Source: Brevibacillus gelatini | Lineage (GTDB): Bacteria > Bacillota > Bacilli > Brevibacillales > Brevibacillaceae | Direction: 5' to 3' | DNA: 64,000 bases | NCBI RefSeq assembly: GCF_003710935.1 | Contig: NZ_RHHS01000005.1 | Coordinates: 1 to 64,000, forward strand | Shown: piece by piece, positions 24,413-33,461 of the stretch | Numbering within the stretch: the stretch's first letter is position 1 | Layout: each line of letters starts with the position of its first letter | The notes under the pieces: model-generated | What the model saw: only the letters and a program-made list of their open reading frames with translations | What the model was told of the DNA's origin: nothing | Databases searched by the model: none | Made by a program: the position numbers and the translations under genes

Positions 24413-27400
24413 CTACTGCTTAGGTAGTTTTTTGAGTTGAACCATAACACGAACTGTGATGACAGCCATCTCGGCACGAGTCAGGTTGTTTGTTGGTTTG
24501 AAACTGTAAGTTGGCTTTTTCACATCCACTTCGTTCGGTTCGCCGTTCATCAGCTTGGCTTTGCTGACAACAAGAACAGAAGGCGCTGCATAGTAGCCAA
24601 TATCTTTTGCATCTGTAAACATCTTGTTCAAAGCAACTCGAGAAGCCTCAAGTGTCCCCAGTTTCATGTTCAAAGCACGCGCAATCATGATCGCTGCTTC
24701 TTCACGAGTCAAGGAGTCATCCGGTCGGAAGTAGCCTGGTTGTTTCCCCCGAACAATGCCTGCCCGCGCAGCAGTCTCGATGTACTTGTACTGATAATCC
24801 CATGTATCACGATTTGGACGTACATCCGAGAATGTTGGCTCTAATGGATCACGTTCATTGCTGTCACGGTAAGGGCCAGCATTAATTGGCAAATCCAACG
24901 CTTTTACAAGCATCGTAGCAAATTCGCCACGGGTCATGTCTCGGTTTGCTCCGAAGCTGCTTCCACTGTATGCAGGCATGATACCTTTTGCGTACAGTGT
25001 TTCAATCGCATCCCGGGCAAAATCATGGTTAACCACATCATCATAAGACTCTCTCGTTTTCATGACCATGTAGAAACCAAATCCGGCAAACGGAACTTGT
25101 ACTGTCTTCGAACCGGTATTTACAACCCCACCGATGTTTTTCCACTCATCCCCATTATGATAAAAAACCGTGAGAATGTTGTTTGCTGCATTTACGATGG
25201 AGGGATCGTATTTAATGGTCAGCGTTCCTCTACGGCTCGGCACCAGATTATCTTGCCAACGGCTCTTGAAATCTTCCGCGTCGCCTTCATCGTAATAAGG
25301 ATCACGGCCAAATGGAGCTTGCGTATCGCCTGCATCTACATAGAAGAGCGGGCTAGCATAGTTGAATTTCGATTCCAGAACCAGCCTGTCTTCCAAATTA
25401 TCGTCAGCAATATTTACTTGACCAGTAGTACGATCAGCAATCCCGAAGTACAACGGAATATCAACAAAGATATCGCCATTCGGGTTCTTAACCTCTTGAC
25501 CCGCTCGTCCATCATCCGGCGAGAGGAGGACTGTGCCTGCAGGGAACTTCAATTCAAACTGCTTATCAAACACGCTAAACGATACTTTCTTGCCCAACAC
25601 GTCGCGGTACTCAGCACCGTTTACAGAAGAGTTTGCGTTGTAAATCTTAATCTCATCATCGTACGTACTGTCACCCACCACTACGGAGAACTTCACCGTA
25701 TTCAGGCCCTTTTTCAGGGAGACTGTCGATGTAAATACATAATACGTCTCTGGAATGGTCTTTCCTTGTTCATCATCGTAATAAAAGTCAGGATTCGTTG
25801 TATTTGTTACTTTCGCTTCCGTTTTACCAAACAATACTTTGTTTGCATTCTCAGCGAATACCTTTACAACAGCACTATTACTGTTTACAATGATGTACTG
25901 GTCTGTCTCTTTTGCTTTAACCGGAGAAAGAACTTCCCAGCTAGAATACTTTTGTTCAATAGTGATGTCGTAGCGAATGACAGTACCATTGTCATCTTCT
26001 GCTACGATCGTATAAACTGTCGTCCCACCTTTTTTCAGGGTCAACGGGAAGAGTGCCAGTTTCTGTTCCTGTTCTTTCGCATCTGTTACTGCATCCTGAA
26101 CTTCCTCTACAAGATCCCCGTATTTCTTCGAGCTCATTGTCCCTTCGAATTTGGTGCGAGACAAGGAATCGATGTTGTGGTCATCGTACAGGTCTCTCAG
26201 ATCATTATTCAGTGCCGCTTCCAATCGAGCATTCACATACTCCTGGTTCGTCGTATCCTGCTCCCAGTCTCCGCTCTTGTAACGGAAATCGTTGATACGT
26301 TTCCCGTTTTTCTCAATGTAAACATGCGTAGCATCATTAACTGTAAAGCTCAAGCTACTCAGGAAGTTTGCTCCAGTACGATAAGCAGGGTCTGTAGCTT
26401 TTTTCGTCAACTCCTGTTTATCACCATTCGAGATAATTTCCAGTTTAACATCCTCAACAGATGGCGTCTTTGAAGTGTTGTAAGAAACATTGTAGGTAAA
26501 TACAGTTTTAGGGTCATCCTTCAAAGTGATTTTCAAGACGTTGTTCCCTTTTTTGTAGGTCAACTGGTTTTTGAGGATGGAGAAAGTTCCCTTATTCGTA
26601 TCCACGCTTGAAATAGTAACTGGAGCACCATTCAAAGTGGCTTCAATATTCGAAGCGGTCAAAACATAATTGTATACTTTCCCATCCAGGTTCTGAATAT
26701 CATTTTCACTCTTCACCTGGAATCCGTCTTCGAAGCTTCGCACTTGTCCAGATGAGTCAACATAAGTAAGTTGTGCATACGGCGTAATTCGGACATCGAG
26801 AGTATACTCCACTGACGTGGAAGGAGATCCTGTATAGTTAATGACCAACTTCCCAATACCTTGTGGCAGTTTCTTCAGGGTAATCGTAAATTGGTTTGCA
26901 CCTGATGCAATAACATAGTCTTGGTTCGCTGTTAATGTCTGATTGTTGTATTTCAATTCAAGGTTACCAGGAATGTTTTGTGTCTCAACTTTCAACTCCA
27001 AAGGTGATGACACAATAACATTCGCTGCTGTTGGAGACAGAATTTGACCATTTGCCAAGTTTGTAACTCGCTCAAAGCTTGGTTTGGTATTGTCCAGATA
27101 TTTAAATTCATACTCGTAGTTGGCAATCCCAATATAGCCTGATGGTGACGTAACCGCACCACTAGAGTCTTTGGTGAGATATTGATAACTCAGTGCGATT
27201 CTGTAAATTTTTCCGTCCTGGAACGTTCCTCCTGGTACAGGAAGGCTAATACCGTATTCTGTAAAACCACTTTGCGGATTTCCGATAGGCGTGAATGTTA
27301 CACCATCAGTACCCGTGTATTCCGTTTTATTTGTTCCTTCGAAAATCGTAACCTTGAACTCCTGGAATAACTGCTGGCCTGTAATGTCCACAAACTTCAG

Positions 27401-28909
27401 CAACGCCGAACCATTTAAGGTCATCGCTGGCGATGTAGCTGCTCCTTTCAGCACAGATTGCTGATCTGGCTGCAACGCCACACCGTTCAAGCTTACTTTG
27501 TAAAATTGATCGGAGCTACCTGCTGAAGTAGTCGTAACCAGCAATTTCCGTACAAATGTACCTACTTCTTTATTTTCATTATAAACTCGAATTTCAAGTG
27601 TATTTTCACCAATCTGCGAAGGAATGCTCAGTCCAAATGAACCGGTACGATTCACCTGAGTTTTTACGACATCTCCAGTACGCAGATTTTTCACTTCAAC
27701 CGTATCCGCGTTGAGAGCTTTCCCGTCCATGTTCAAGCTCAAACGATTCAAAGACGGTACAGTAATATAGGTTGGACTGCTCGTAACGTTCGGATCGTTT
27801 AACGGCGTATCATTAATTTTCAAGTCACTAACGAGCGGTGTATTGTTGTACTGCACGAAAAATTGATAGTGTTCTTTCGTAACATTACCTACTTTTTCGT
27901 AAAAAGAAATCTGATTCAGCCCTGGTTTCAGGCTAATATTGTTGAATGTGAATGTGCTGCCACTAATGGACGGCGCTGTATTGCTCAAATCCTGGATCGT
28001 ATTTCCGTTGTTGGTCAGGATTTTCAATCGCAGGCTGCTACCTGTCACACCGCTTCCATAGGTACCTGTGATATTGATCGTAGACTCACCATAGACAACT
28101 GGATTATAAGCAGTTGTTCCACCAGAAAAGTTCGTAATCGTGATTGGACTGTTCAGCGAGTTGTATTCATAATAAATAACATCTCTCTCACCTGTATTAG
28201 AAGCAATGAGTTGGACGGCGTTCAGTCCAGGAGACAGATCAAAATCGGGCAACGTCCCCCCAGCGCCATACACTGTGCGAATGGTAATCCCATTCACCTG
28301 TACTTCAACAGCCTGTGTCTTGTCAACTGCTGCTGCGACACCATATGTGTATTTAAGGCCTGATACAGTTCGGTTCGTTACCTTTATCGGATCGCTAGCA
28401 TGCTCACCTTGACCAGTATTATCAAACTTTAACGGACCTGTTCCAGGAGCAGCTGGATTGGGAGCGTACTGGAAATAAAATTCTGCTGTATCATTCGTTG
28501 GATCTGTCGTTACTTTTGGTCTGACCGTAACTTTTGTGACGGCACCACTACTATTCAGAGTAAAATCTGGTAATGTGACGGTGTTGTTAGAAAAAAGCAC
28601 ATTATTGGTGAGTGGAACGCCATCCACCGTAATGTCAACACCTTGTCCATTCTTGGAATTATCTTTATAGTTCAGTTGGACTCCATACACTAGTTTTGAG
28701 ATTGTCTTGATAGGCGTATTAAAATTTTGCCCATTTCCACTACCCGTCGTAGCGACATATGCTGCTGGCGTAATAACACCTGTTGTCGTGTCCCAATTAG
28801 ATCCCAGTGCCGCAGACACAGGCAATGCCGGCAACACCCCTGTAATTACAAGCATCATCGTTAGGCACACGGCCAACCATCGTCGGAATTGTTGAATTGG
28901 CTTTAACAT
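24413..28909 (-). CDS. Very large secreted protein with C-terminal SLH domains
   Basis: 1498 residues. Signal peptide about 1-34 (hydrophobic VCLTMMLVITGVLPALPVSA). Most of the protein, about 35-1290, is a series of Asn/Thr/Val-rich beta-sandwich-like modules with recurring 'G.N.I.FY' or 'L..G.N.I.I' strands ('GLNQISFYEKVG', 'GENTLEIRVYNE', 'GLNTVKFSVVVG'), resembling Ig-like or cadherin-like repeats. A helical insert lies near residue 905-950. Three SLH domains at about 1300-1498 have TRGEFATML, TREEAAIMI and TRAEMAVIT motifs. Surface-anchored; adhesin, minor S-layer component or polymer-binding role are all possible. GGAGAGGTG precedes the ATG. Monocistronic. Confidence 0.85.
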   Translation of the reverse strand: MLKPIQQFRRWLAVCLTMMLVITGVLPALPVSAALGSNWDTTTGVITPAAYVATTGSGNGQNFNTPIKTISKLVYGVQLNYKDNSKNGQGVDITVDGVPLTNNVLFSNNTVTLPDFTLNSSGAVTKVTVRPKVTTDPTNDTAEFYFQYAPNPAAPGTGPLKFDNTGQGEHASDPIKVTNRTVSGLKYTYGVAAAVDKTQAVEVQVNGITIRTVYGAGGTLPDFDLSPGLNAVQLIASNTGERDVIYYEYNSLNSPITITNFSGGTTAYNPVVYGESTINITGTYGSGVTGSSLRLKILTNNGNTIQDLSNTAPSISGSTFTFNNISLKPGLNQISFYEKVGNVTKEHYQFFVQYNNTPLVSDLKINDTPLNDPNVTSSPTYITVPSLNRLSLNMDGKALNADTVEVKNLRTGDVVKTQVNRTGSFGLSIPSQIGENTLEIRVYNENKEVGTFVRKLLVTTTSAGSSDQFYKVSLNGVALQPDQQSVLKGAATSPAMTLNGSALLKFVDITGQQLFQEFKVTIFEGTNKTEYTGTDGVTFTPIGNPQSGFTEYGISLPVPGGTFQDGKIYRIALSYQYLTKDSSGAVTSPSGYIGIANYEYEFKYLDNTKPSFERVTNLANGQILSPTAANVIVSSPLELKVETQNIPGNLELKYNNQTLTANQDYVIASGANQFTITLKKLPQGIGKLVINYTGSPSTSVEYTLDVRITPYAQLTYVDSSGQVRSFEDGFQVKSENDIQNLDGKVYNYVLTASNIEATLNGAPVTISSVDTNKGTFSILKNQLTYKKGNNVLKITLKDDPKTVFTYNVSYNTSKTPSVEDVKLEIISNGDKQELTKKATDPAYRTGANFLSSLSFTVNDATHVYIEKNGKRINDFRYKSGDWEQDTTNQEYVNARLEAALNNDLRDLYDDHNIDSLSRTKFEGTMSSKKYGDLVEEVQDAVTDAKEQEQKLALFPLTLKKGGTTVYTIVAEDDNGTVIRYDITIEQKYSSWEVLSPVKAKETDQYIIVNSNSAVVKVFAENANKVLFGKTEAKVTNTTNPDFYYDDEQGKTIPETYYVFTSTVSLKKGLNTVKFSVVVGDSTYDDEIKIYNANSSVNGAEYRDVLGKKVSFSVFDKQFELKFPAGTVLLSPDDGRAGQEVKNPNGDIFVDIPLYFGIADRTTGQVNIADDNLEDRLVLESKFNYASPLFYVDAGDTQAPFGRDPYYDEGDAEDFKSRWQDNLVPSRRGTLTIKYDPSIVNAANNILTVFYHNGDEWKNIGGVVNTGSKTVQVPFAGFGFYMVMKTRESYDDVVNHDFARDAIETLYAKGIMPAYSGSSFGANRDMTRGEFATMLVKALDLPINAGPYRDSNERDPLEPTFSDVRPNRDTWDYQYKYIETAARAGIVRGKQPGYFRPDDSLTREEAAIMIARALNMKLGTLEASRVALNKMFTDAKDIGYYAAPSVLVVSKAKLMNGEPNEVDVKKPTYSFKPTNNLTRAEMAVITVRVMVQLKKLPKQ

Positions 28910-29048
28910 CTCTTCACCTCTCCTTATGATTCTAATCTAGTTTTCGTCCCATTTTCAGTTTAAAAACGAGATGGACTTAGACCTTTCCCTTTCTTTATAT
29001 CGGCTAATTTCTTTCCCAACTTAAGTATCCTCCCCCTAAAAAATGGTG

Positions 29049-29083
29049 AAAAAAAGCCACTACATATAAAACATGCAGTGGCT
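29049..29083 (-). terminator. tagO terminator
   Basis: AGCCACTGCAT / ATGTAGTGGCT arms (29055-29083; one G-U pair) followed in the minus direction by TTTTTTT. Confidence 0.85.
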
Positions 29084-29098
29084 CCATTTGCTAATATT

Positions 29099-30199
29099 CT
29101 AATTCATCCGCCTCTCCTGCTCAGCCTGCTTGATCTTCAACCGTCTATACGCATTAATCAGCGGGCGGTGGCGGCGGCTGACAAGTCCGACGATTTCCGT
29201 GCCAAGATGGATAGCGATCAGGAGTACGACCATGACGATGATGGTCGTCCACTTCGTCGTTTTTGTGAGCAGGATCGCCATTGTGCCGAAGAAGATGCTG
29301 ATGGAGTAGATCGTAAGTACAGTGGAACGATGGGACAGGCCCATGTTCAGCAAGCAGTGGTGCAGGTGGCCTTTGTCCGGGCTGGAGATCGGCTTTTTGT
29401 TCACGATGCGGCGCACGATTGCGAAGAACGTGTCCCAAAGCGGAACGCCGAGCACAACGATCGGGATGATGAAGGAAACGAAGAGCGCTTCCTTGAAGCC
29501 CATGATCGACAGTGCAGCCAGGTTGAAGCCCAGGAAAAGGGAACCGGTGTCGCCCATGAACAGGCGGGCCGGGTGAAAGTTAAAGTAAAGAAAGCCAAGA
29601 ATCGCCCCCAAAAGCACAAAGCAGTAGGTGGCAACCTTGTAATCGTCCATCAGCAGAGCCATGACGCCCATCGTACCTGCCGCGATAGCGGAGACGCCTG
29701 CGGACAAGCCATCCAGGCCGTCGATCAGATTGACGGCGTTGGTTACACCAACAATCCAGAACATCGTGATCGGAATAGCCAGCCAGAAAAGCCAGCCGCT
29801 GCTAAAGTCAATACTGCCCGAATACGGCAGATTGACGACGCCGATTTTCAGTCCGAACGGGATGACGACAATCGCTGTGGCGATCAGTTGACCGATCAGC
29901 TTCCATTTCGGTGAGAGCTGGTATTTGTCATCCAGCATGCCTACAGCCATCACGATGGTGCTTCCAATGAAAATTCCCAGCATTTCCGACATGCTGGCGT
30001 AAGGAACAAACAGGAAGAAAGCGGCCAGATAGCCCAGGTAAATAGCCAGTCCGCCCATGCGGGGCATAATTCGCGTATGTACCTTGCGCTGGTTGGGAGC
30101 GTCTACCGCCCCGATCTTTTCAGCCAGTTTTTTTACATACGGTGTCGCAATAAACGATACGATCAGCGAAGTCAAAAATCCAAGGATTAATGTAGACAT
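29099..30199 (-). CDS. tagO: Undecaprenyl-phosphate N-acetylglucosaminyl-1-phosphate transferase (TagO/WecA family)
   Basis: 366 residues with about ten transmembrane helices. Family motifs: DDKYQLSPKWKL, NAVNLIDGLDGLSAG and the cytosolic GHLHHCLLNMGLSHR. It transfers GlcNAc-1-phosphate to undecaprenyl phosphate at the membrane, the first step of wall teichoic acid or secondary wall polymer assembly. AGAGGAG precedes the ATG by about 8 nt. The WecG/TagA gene upstream supplies the next transferase; the pair probably builds the polymer that SLH domains grip. Confidence 0.93.
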   Translation of the reverse strand: MSTLILGFLTSLIVSFIATPYVKKLAEKIGAVDAPNQRKVHTRIMPRMGGLAIYLGYLAAFFLFVPYASMSEMLGIFIGSTIVMAVGMLDDKYQLSPKWKLIGQLIATAIVVIPFGLKIGVVNLPYSGSIDFSSGWLFWLAIPITMFWIVGVTNAVNLIDGLDGLSAGVSAIAAGTMGVMALLMDDYKVATYCFVLLGAILGFLYFNFHPARLFMGDTGSLFLGFNLAALSIMGFKEALFVSFIIPIVVLGVPLWDTFFAIVRRIVNKKPISSPDKGHLHHCLLNMGLSHRSTVLTIYSISIFFGTMAILLTKTTKWTTIIVMVVLLIAIHLGTEIVGLVSRRHRPLINAYRRLKIKQAEQERRMN

Positions 30200-30226
30200 C
30201 GACTGTTCTCCTCTCTACGGATGCAT

Positions 30227-30964
30227 CTAGGAACGGCTACTCCATTTTTCTTTCAATACGGTCCATACAAACCGGGGAATAGCCAGCTGACGCTTCCAGC
30301 GAGATGGCTGAGAAGCTAGTCGGTAAAACCATTCCAAGTGCAATTTTTGCCAAATTTCCGGCGCTCGTTTTACTTTTCCGGAGATGACATCGAAGCTGCC
30401 GCCTACCCCCATCATCAGGGAGGCATTCAGGCGATCGCGGTACTTCACCATCCATTGGTCCTGTCTGGGCGCACCCAGTGCGACGAACAAAAGCTCCGGC
30501 CTCGCCTCGGCAATTTCCTGCACGATGCGTTCCTCGTCTTCTTCCCGGAAATATCCGTCCCGGTATCCGACGATGCGCGCGTTCGGGTAGCGAGCAGCGA
30601 GCTTTTGCGCTGCCAGACTGATGACATCGGGCTTGGCACCGAGCAGGTAGACTCCCCACTGGCGCTCGTTCGCTTCTGCCATCAACGCTTCCAGCAGTTC
30701 CACGCCGGTAACGCGCTCGCGGATTGGCTGATTCGTCCATTTGGCAGCGTAGACAATGCCGATTCCATCGGGAACCACATGGGCTTGTTCCACAATCGAT
30801 TGAAAAGCGCGATCCGCTCTCGCCAGCATGACGATTTCCGGATTGGCCGTTACGACATGGGTCTTTTGGCCGTTTTCAATGCGCTCTGTTATATATGCGA
30901 CTGTCTCGCGAAAGCCGCGAGTCGAGAATGGCACACCCAAGATGTTTGCGACCTGTTTGGTCAA
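30227..30964 (-). CDS. tagA: WecG/TagA/CpsF family glycosyltransferase
   Basis: 245 residues from the TTG at 30964, which has GAAGGTG 6 nt upstream; an in-frame TTG at 30979 has no such site. Motifs: THVVTANPEIVMLARAD, VPDGIGIVYAAK and LGAPRQDQWM, all typical of the GT26 family. TagA adds N-acetylmannosamine to lipid-linked GlcNAc. It follows fabZ and its terminator and lies 27 bp before tagO. Confidence 0.9.
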   Translation of the reverse strand: MTKQVANILGVPFSTRGFRETVAYITERIENGQKTHVVTANPEIVMLARADRAFQSIVEQAHVVPDGIGIVYAAKWTNQPIRERVTGVELLEALMAEANERQWGVYLLGAKPDVISLAAQKLAARYPNARIVGYRDGYFREEDEERIVQEIAEARPELLFVALGAPRQDQWMVKYRDRLNASLMMGVGGSFDVISGKVKRAPEIWQKLHLEWFYRLASQPSRWKRQLAIPRFVWTVLKEKWSSRS

Positions 30965-31013
30965 TGTTTTCACCTTCAATATATAAGTTGCCCACTAGCC
31001 ATTCTACCCGAAA

Positions 31014-31048
31014 AGAAAAGCACATTCAAGAATATCATGAATGTGCTT
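31014..31048 (-). terminator. fabZ terminator overlapping its stop codon
   Basis: AAGCACATTC / GAATGTGCTT arms (31018-31048) with CTTTTCTTTT following in the minus direction. The upstream arm is made of the last fabZ codons and includes the stop. Confidence 0.85.
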
Positions 31049-31493
31049 TATTTCCTGCCGTCAAGGCAAACATCAGTCCGCCCTCTGCGACCACTTTCCC
31101 ATTTACGCTGGCCTTCCCGTGCCCTTTGCCGACCGAACCGCGTACGCGTGTCAGCTCTACTTCCAGCGTCAGCGTATCGCCAGGCTTCACCTGATCCTTG
31201 AAACGAAACTCGTCAATGCCGGCAAACAGCCCGATTTTTCCTTGATGCTCCTCCATGCTGAGGATAGCGACAGCTCCGACTTGCGCCAACGCTTCGACAA
31301 TCAGGACGCCAGGCATGACCGGATAGCCAGGAAAATGCCCCTGGAAAAACGGCTCGTTCACTGTCACATTCTTGATCCCGACTGCACGTTTTCCTTGCTC
31401 CAGCTCTTCAATTTTGTCCACCAGCAAAAACGGATAGCGGTGCGGAATGATTTCCTGGATTTGCATAATATCAAGCGGTGCTTTGAATTCCAT
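31035..31493 (-). CDS. fabZ: 3-hydroxyacyl-ACP dehydratase FabZ
   Basis: 152 residues from the ATG at 31493, with GGAG 9 nt upstream; the in-frame ATG at 31514 lacks a ribosome binding site. Hot-dog fold motifs: [12 protein letters not shown], and the catalytic segment [23 protein letters not shown]-like region with His and Glu present. Dehydrates 3-hydroxyacyl-ACP in fatty acid synthesis. In B. subtilis fabZ (ywpB) follows flhP; here a pgsA-like gene and a small membrane-protein gene come between. Confidence 0.95.
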   Translation of the reverse strand: MEFKAPLDIMQIQEIIPHRYPFLLVDKIEELEQGKRAVGIKNVTVNEPFFQGHFPGYPVMPGVLIVEALAQVGAVAILSMEEHQGKIGLFAGIDEFRFKDQVKPGDTLTLEVELTRVRGSVGKGHGKASVNGKVVAEGGLMFALTAGNKAHS

Positions 31494-31615
31494 GTTTGAT
31501 CGCTCCATTTCCATACTTTATCTGGGCTTGTCCGTGTATGAAGTCCAGTCAGCAAACTGAGAATAAACGTAACTCCCGCCTCCGCCAAGTCGGCAGAGCG
31601 GGGTTGAAATAGAAG

Positions 31616-31645
31616 GGGCACTTCCTCCCCAAACGGGAAGTGCTC
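31616..31645 (-). terminator. Hairpin downstream of the pgsA-like gene
   Basis: GCACTTCC / GGAAGTGC arms with a TTCTATTT-type tail in the minus direction and TCTTTTATT in the plus direction, so the minus-strand tail is weak. Confidence 0.55.
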
Positions 31646-31658
31646 TTTTATTCATCCC

Positions 31659-32174
31659 TTACGTGCGGTTTAACAGCCGAAACTTCCCTAAATAGATCGC
31701 GCTCGTGATAAACGAGAACGCGATTACCGTCCACAATATTGCTTCGCTGTATTGATAGCGATACATGACAAGCGGTATGACCAAATACAAAAGAACTGTT
31801 GTCAACTTGCCGTATGCATTTGCTGGTACCGTTTTTTTGCCCCGGAAGTGGTAAATGGCGCCTGTTATTATCATGGCCAGATCACGCATAAAGAAAAACA
31901 GGGCGGCCCACGCGCTGATTCGCTCTGTCAAAAACAACGAGGCGATCACCGCCAACATCATTAACTTGTCTGCCAGAGGGTCCAACATCATTCCGATTGT
32001 GGTCACAAGCTTATGTTTCCGCGCGATGTACCCATCTGCAATATCCGTGATCCCCGCCAAAATCAAGATGCCCAGAGCGATTTCGACGTGAAAAGGAACC
32101 CCGGAGAAAAAAACATACAGGTACAAAGGGATGAGCACGATGCGAAAGATCGTAAGCAAATTAGGAAGATTCAC
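31659..32174 (-). CDS. pgsA: CDP-alcohol phosphatidyltransferase, PgsA-like
   Basis: 171 residues from the GTG at 32174 (GGAGG 7 nt upstream); MNLPNLLTIFRIVLIP is the standard PgsA beginning. The CDP-alcohol phosphatidyltransferase motif is complete: DIADGYIAR then GMMLDPLAD. About four or five transmembrane helices. Likely makes phosphatidylglycerol phosphate from CDP-diacylglycerol and glycerol 3-phosphate. Most genomes keep the main pgsA elsewhere, so this could be a second copy. Confidence 0.85.
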   Translation of the reverse strand: MNLPNLLTIFRIVLIPLYLYVFFSGVPFHVEIALGILILAGITDIADGYIARKHKLVTTIGMMLDPLADKLMMLAVIASLFLTERISAWAALFFFMRDLAMIITGAIYHFRGKKTVPANAYGKLTTVLLYLVIPLVMYRYQYSEAILWTVIAFSFITSAIYLGKFRLLNRT

Positions 32175-32327
32175 GGACATCCCTCCGTAGCATAAATCGT
32201 CGCTTCCTTTTTCAACCACTCGATCTATTATACTCTGTGGACAAACTGTGCAACAAGTCCCGCAAAAAAACAGGCAGCCCCAACCATTCGGTCCGGGCTT
32301 GTCCAACCTGCTCTTTTCTTCCGTTGC

Positions 32328-32582
32328 TTACGTATCCGCAAAAAGCAAGTCCCACATATGCTTGTACGTCCCAAGGTCAAATACTTCCGCCGCCGGCTTG
32401 TTGCCCACTACTCCGTAGCCGATCACCAAACCGATGACGAGAGAGAAAAACAACAGGATTGGGACCAGCACAAGTTTGGCAACCGTCACTCGCCAGTTTC
32501 TGCCGCTCCGTTCCCGCTCTTTCGGCTTTTTCCTGACCTCTTCGATATCACGCGGGAACCTTCTGCCCTTCCCTTGGTCCAT
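32328..32582 (-). CDS. Small membrane protein, EpuA/'RNA polymerase subunit beta' family
   Basis: 84 residues from the ATG at 32582, which has GGAGGAGAGGAGC upstream; an ATG at 32600 is less likely. Basic N-terminal half (residues 1-35), a single transmembrane helix about 38-62, then a short outside tail ending MWDLLFADT. This architecture matches the short proteins annotated as 'DNA-directed RNA polymerase subunit beta' (EpuA family) found next to mbl/flhO/flhP in Bacilli; the name is historical and polymerase function is not supported by anything visible. Confidence 0.7.
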   Translation of the reverse strand: MDQGKGRRFPRDIEEVRKKPKERERSGRNWRVTVAKLVLVPILLFFSLVIGLVIGYGVVGNKPAAEVFDLGTYKHMWDLLFADT

Positions 32583-32615
32583 GCTCCTCTCCTCCGTCAT
32601 CCCTGTTTGTATGAA

Positions 32616-33446
32616 TTATCTGCTGCGCAGCGAGTTGGCAATCTCCATCATCTGATCGCTGATGCCAATCGCCCGCGAATTCAGTTGGTAGGCGCGCTGA
32701 ATGTTCACCAGCTGGGACATTTCCTGTGTCATCGTCACGTTGGAGCCTTCCAGTGCCCCCTGGCGCAGTTTGGCAACGCGCAGTTCAATGGCGTTCTCAT
32801 ACTTGGCCATCGGGTTTTCCTCGGTATCAAGCTCGGCATCAAACAAATTTTGCCCTACCTGCTGCAATTGATCCGGGTTGTCCACTTTCCAGACGCCGAT
32901 CTTGAAAGTATCTCCATTGGCAGAAATCTCGCCGTCTGGCGTAATTTTAATGTCTTCGATCGGCTCCTGCAAAACGATGCTCACACCGTTCTCGTCCGTG
33001 AGAATATGTCCGGATGTCGTATGCAGCACATAGCCGCCTTCGTCATCATCGTATTGTATCTTGAAAGAACCGTCCCGCGTAAAGCGACTTTCTTCCCGAA
33101 TTATCTCTCCTGCTGCATCCTTGATTTTCTTTGTCACCAGAAAATAGCCTTGCCCTTCAATCACCACGTCTGTCGGCTTTCCGGTCTCCTCGATGCTGCC
33201 CGGGGCGAGATCCAACCTGGTCATGCCAAGGCGAGCACCACTGCCTATACGCAAGCCAGCGGCCGAACTGCGATTCTGATTGTCCATGGCAGGCTGATCC
33301 GTCATCGAATCGGAGAGAAGCTCGGAAAACGACGCCGTCCTGCGCTTGTAGCCGACTGTATCAATATTCGCCAGGTTGTTGGCCGTATTGTCCAACGCCT
33401 GCTGAATGCCGCGCATAGCCGATGTAGATATGTGAAGCGACTGCAT
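32616..33446 (-). CDS. flhP: Flagellar hook-basal body (rod) protein, FlhP type
   Basis: 276 residues. N-terminal MQSLHISTSAMRGIQQALDNTANNLANIDTVGYKRR is the flagellar rod/hook N-terminal domain, and the C-terminal EGSNVTMTQEMSQLVNIQRAYQLNSRAIGISDQMM segment is the matching C-terminal domain. FlgE/F/G-type D1 core between. Probably a distal or proximal rod component. Second of two paralogues, 15 bp after the first, in the order mbl-flhO-flhP known from B. subtilis. Confidence 0.88.
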   Translation of the reverse strand: MQSLHISTSAMRGIQQALDNTANNLANIDTVGYKRRTASFSELLSDSMTDQPAMDNQNRSSAAGLRIGSGARLGMTRLDLAPGSIEETGKPTDVVIEGQGYFLVTKKIKDAAGEIIREESRFTRDGSFKIQYDDDEGGYVLHTTSGHILTDENGVSIVLQEPIEDIKITPDGEISANGDTFKIGVWKVDNPDQLQQVGQNLFDAELDTEENPMAKYENAIELRVAKLRQGALEGSNVTMTQEMSQLVNIQRAYQLNSRAIGISDQMMEIANSLRSR

Positions 33447-33461
33447 CGTTACTACCTCCTA

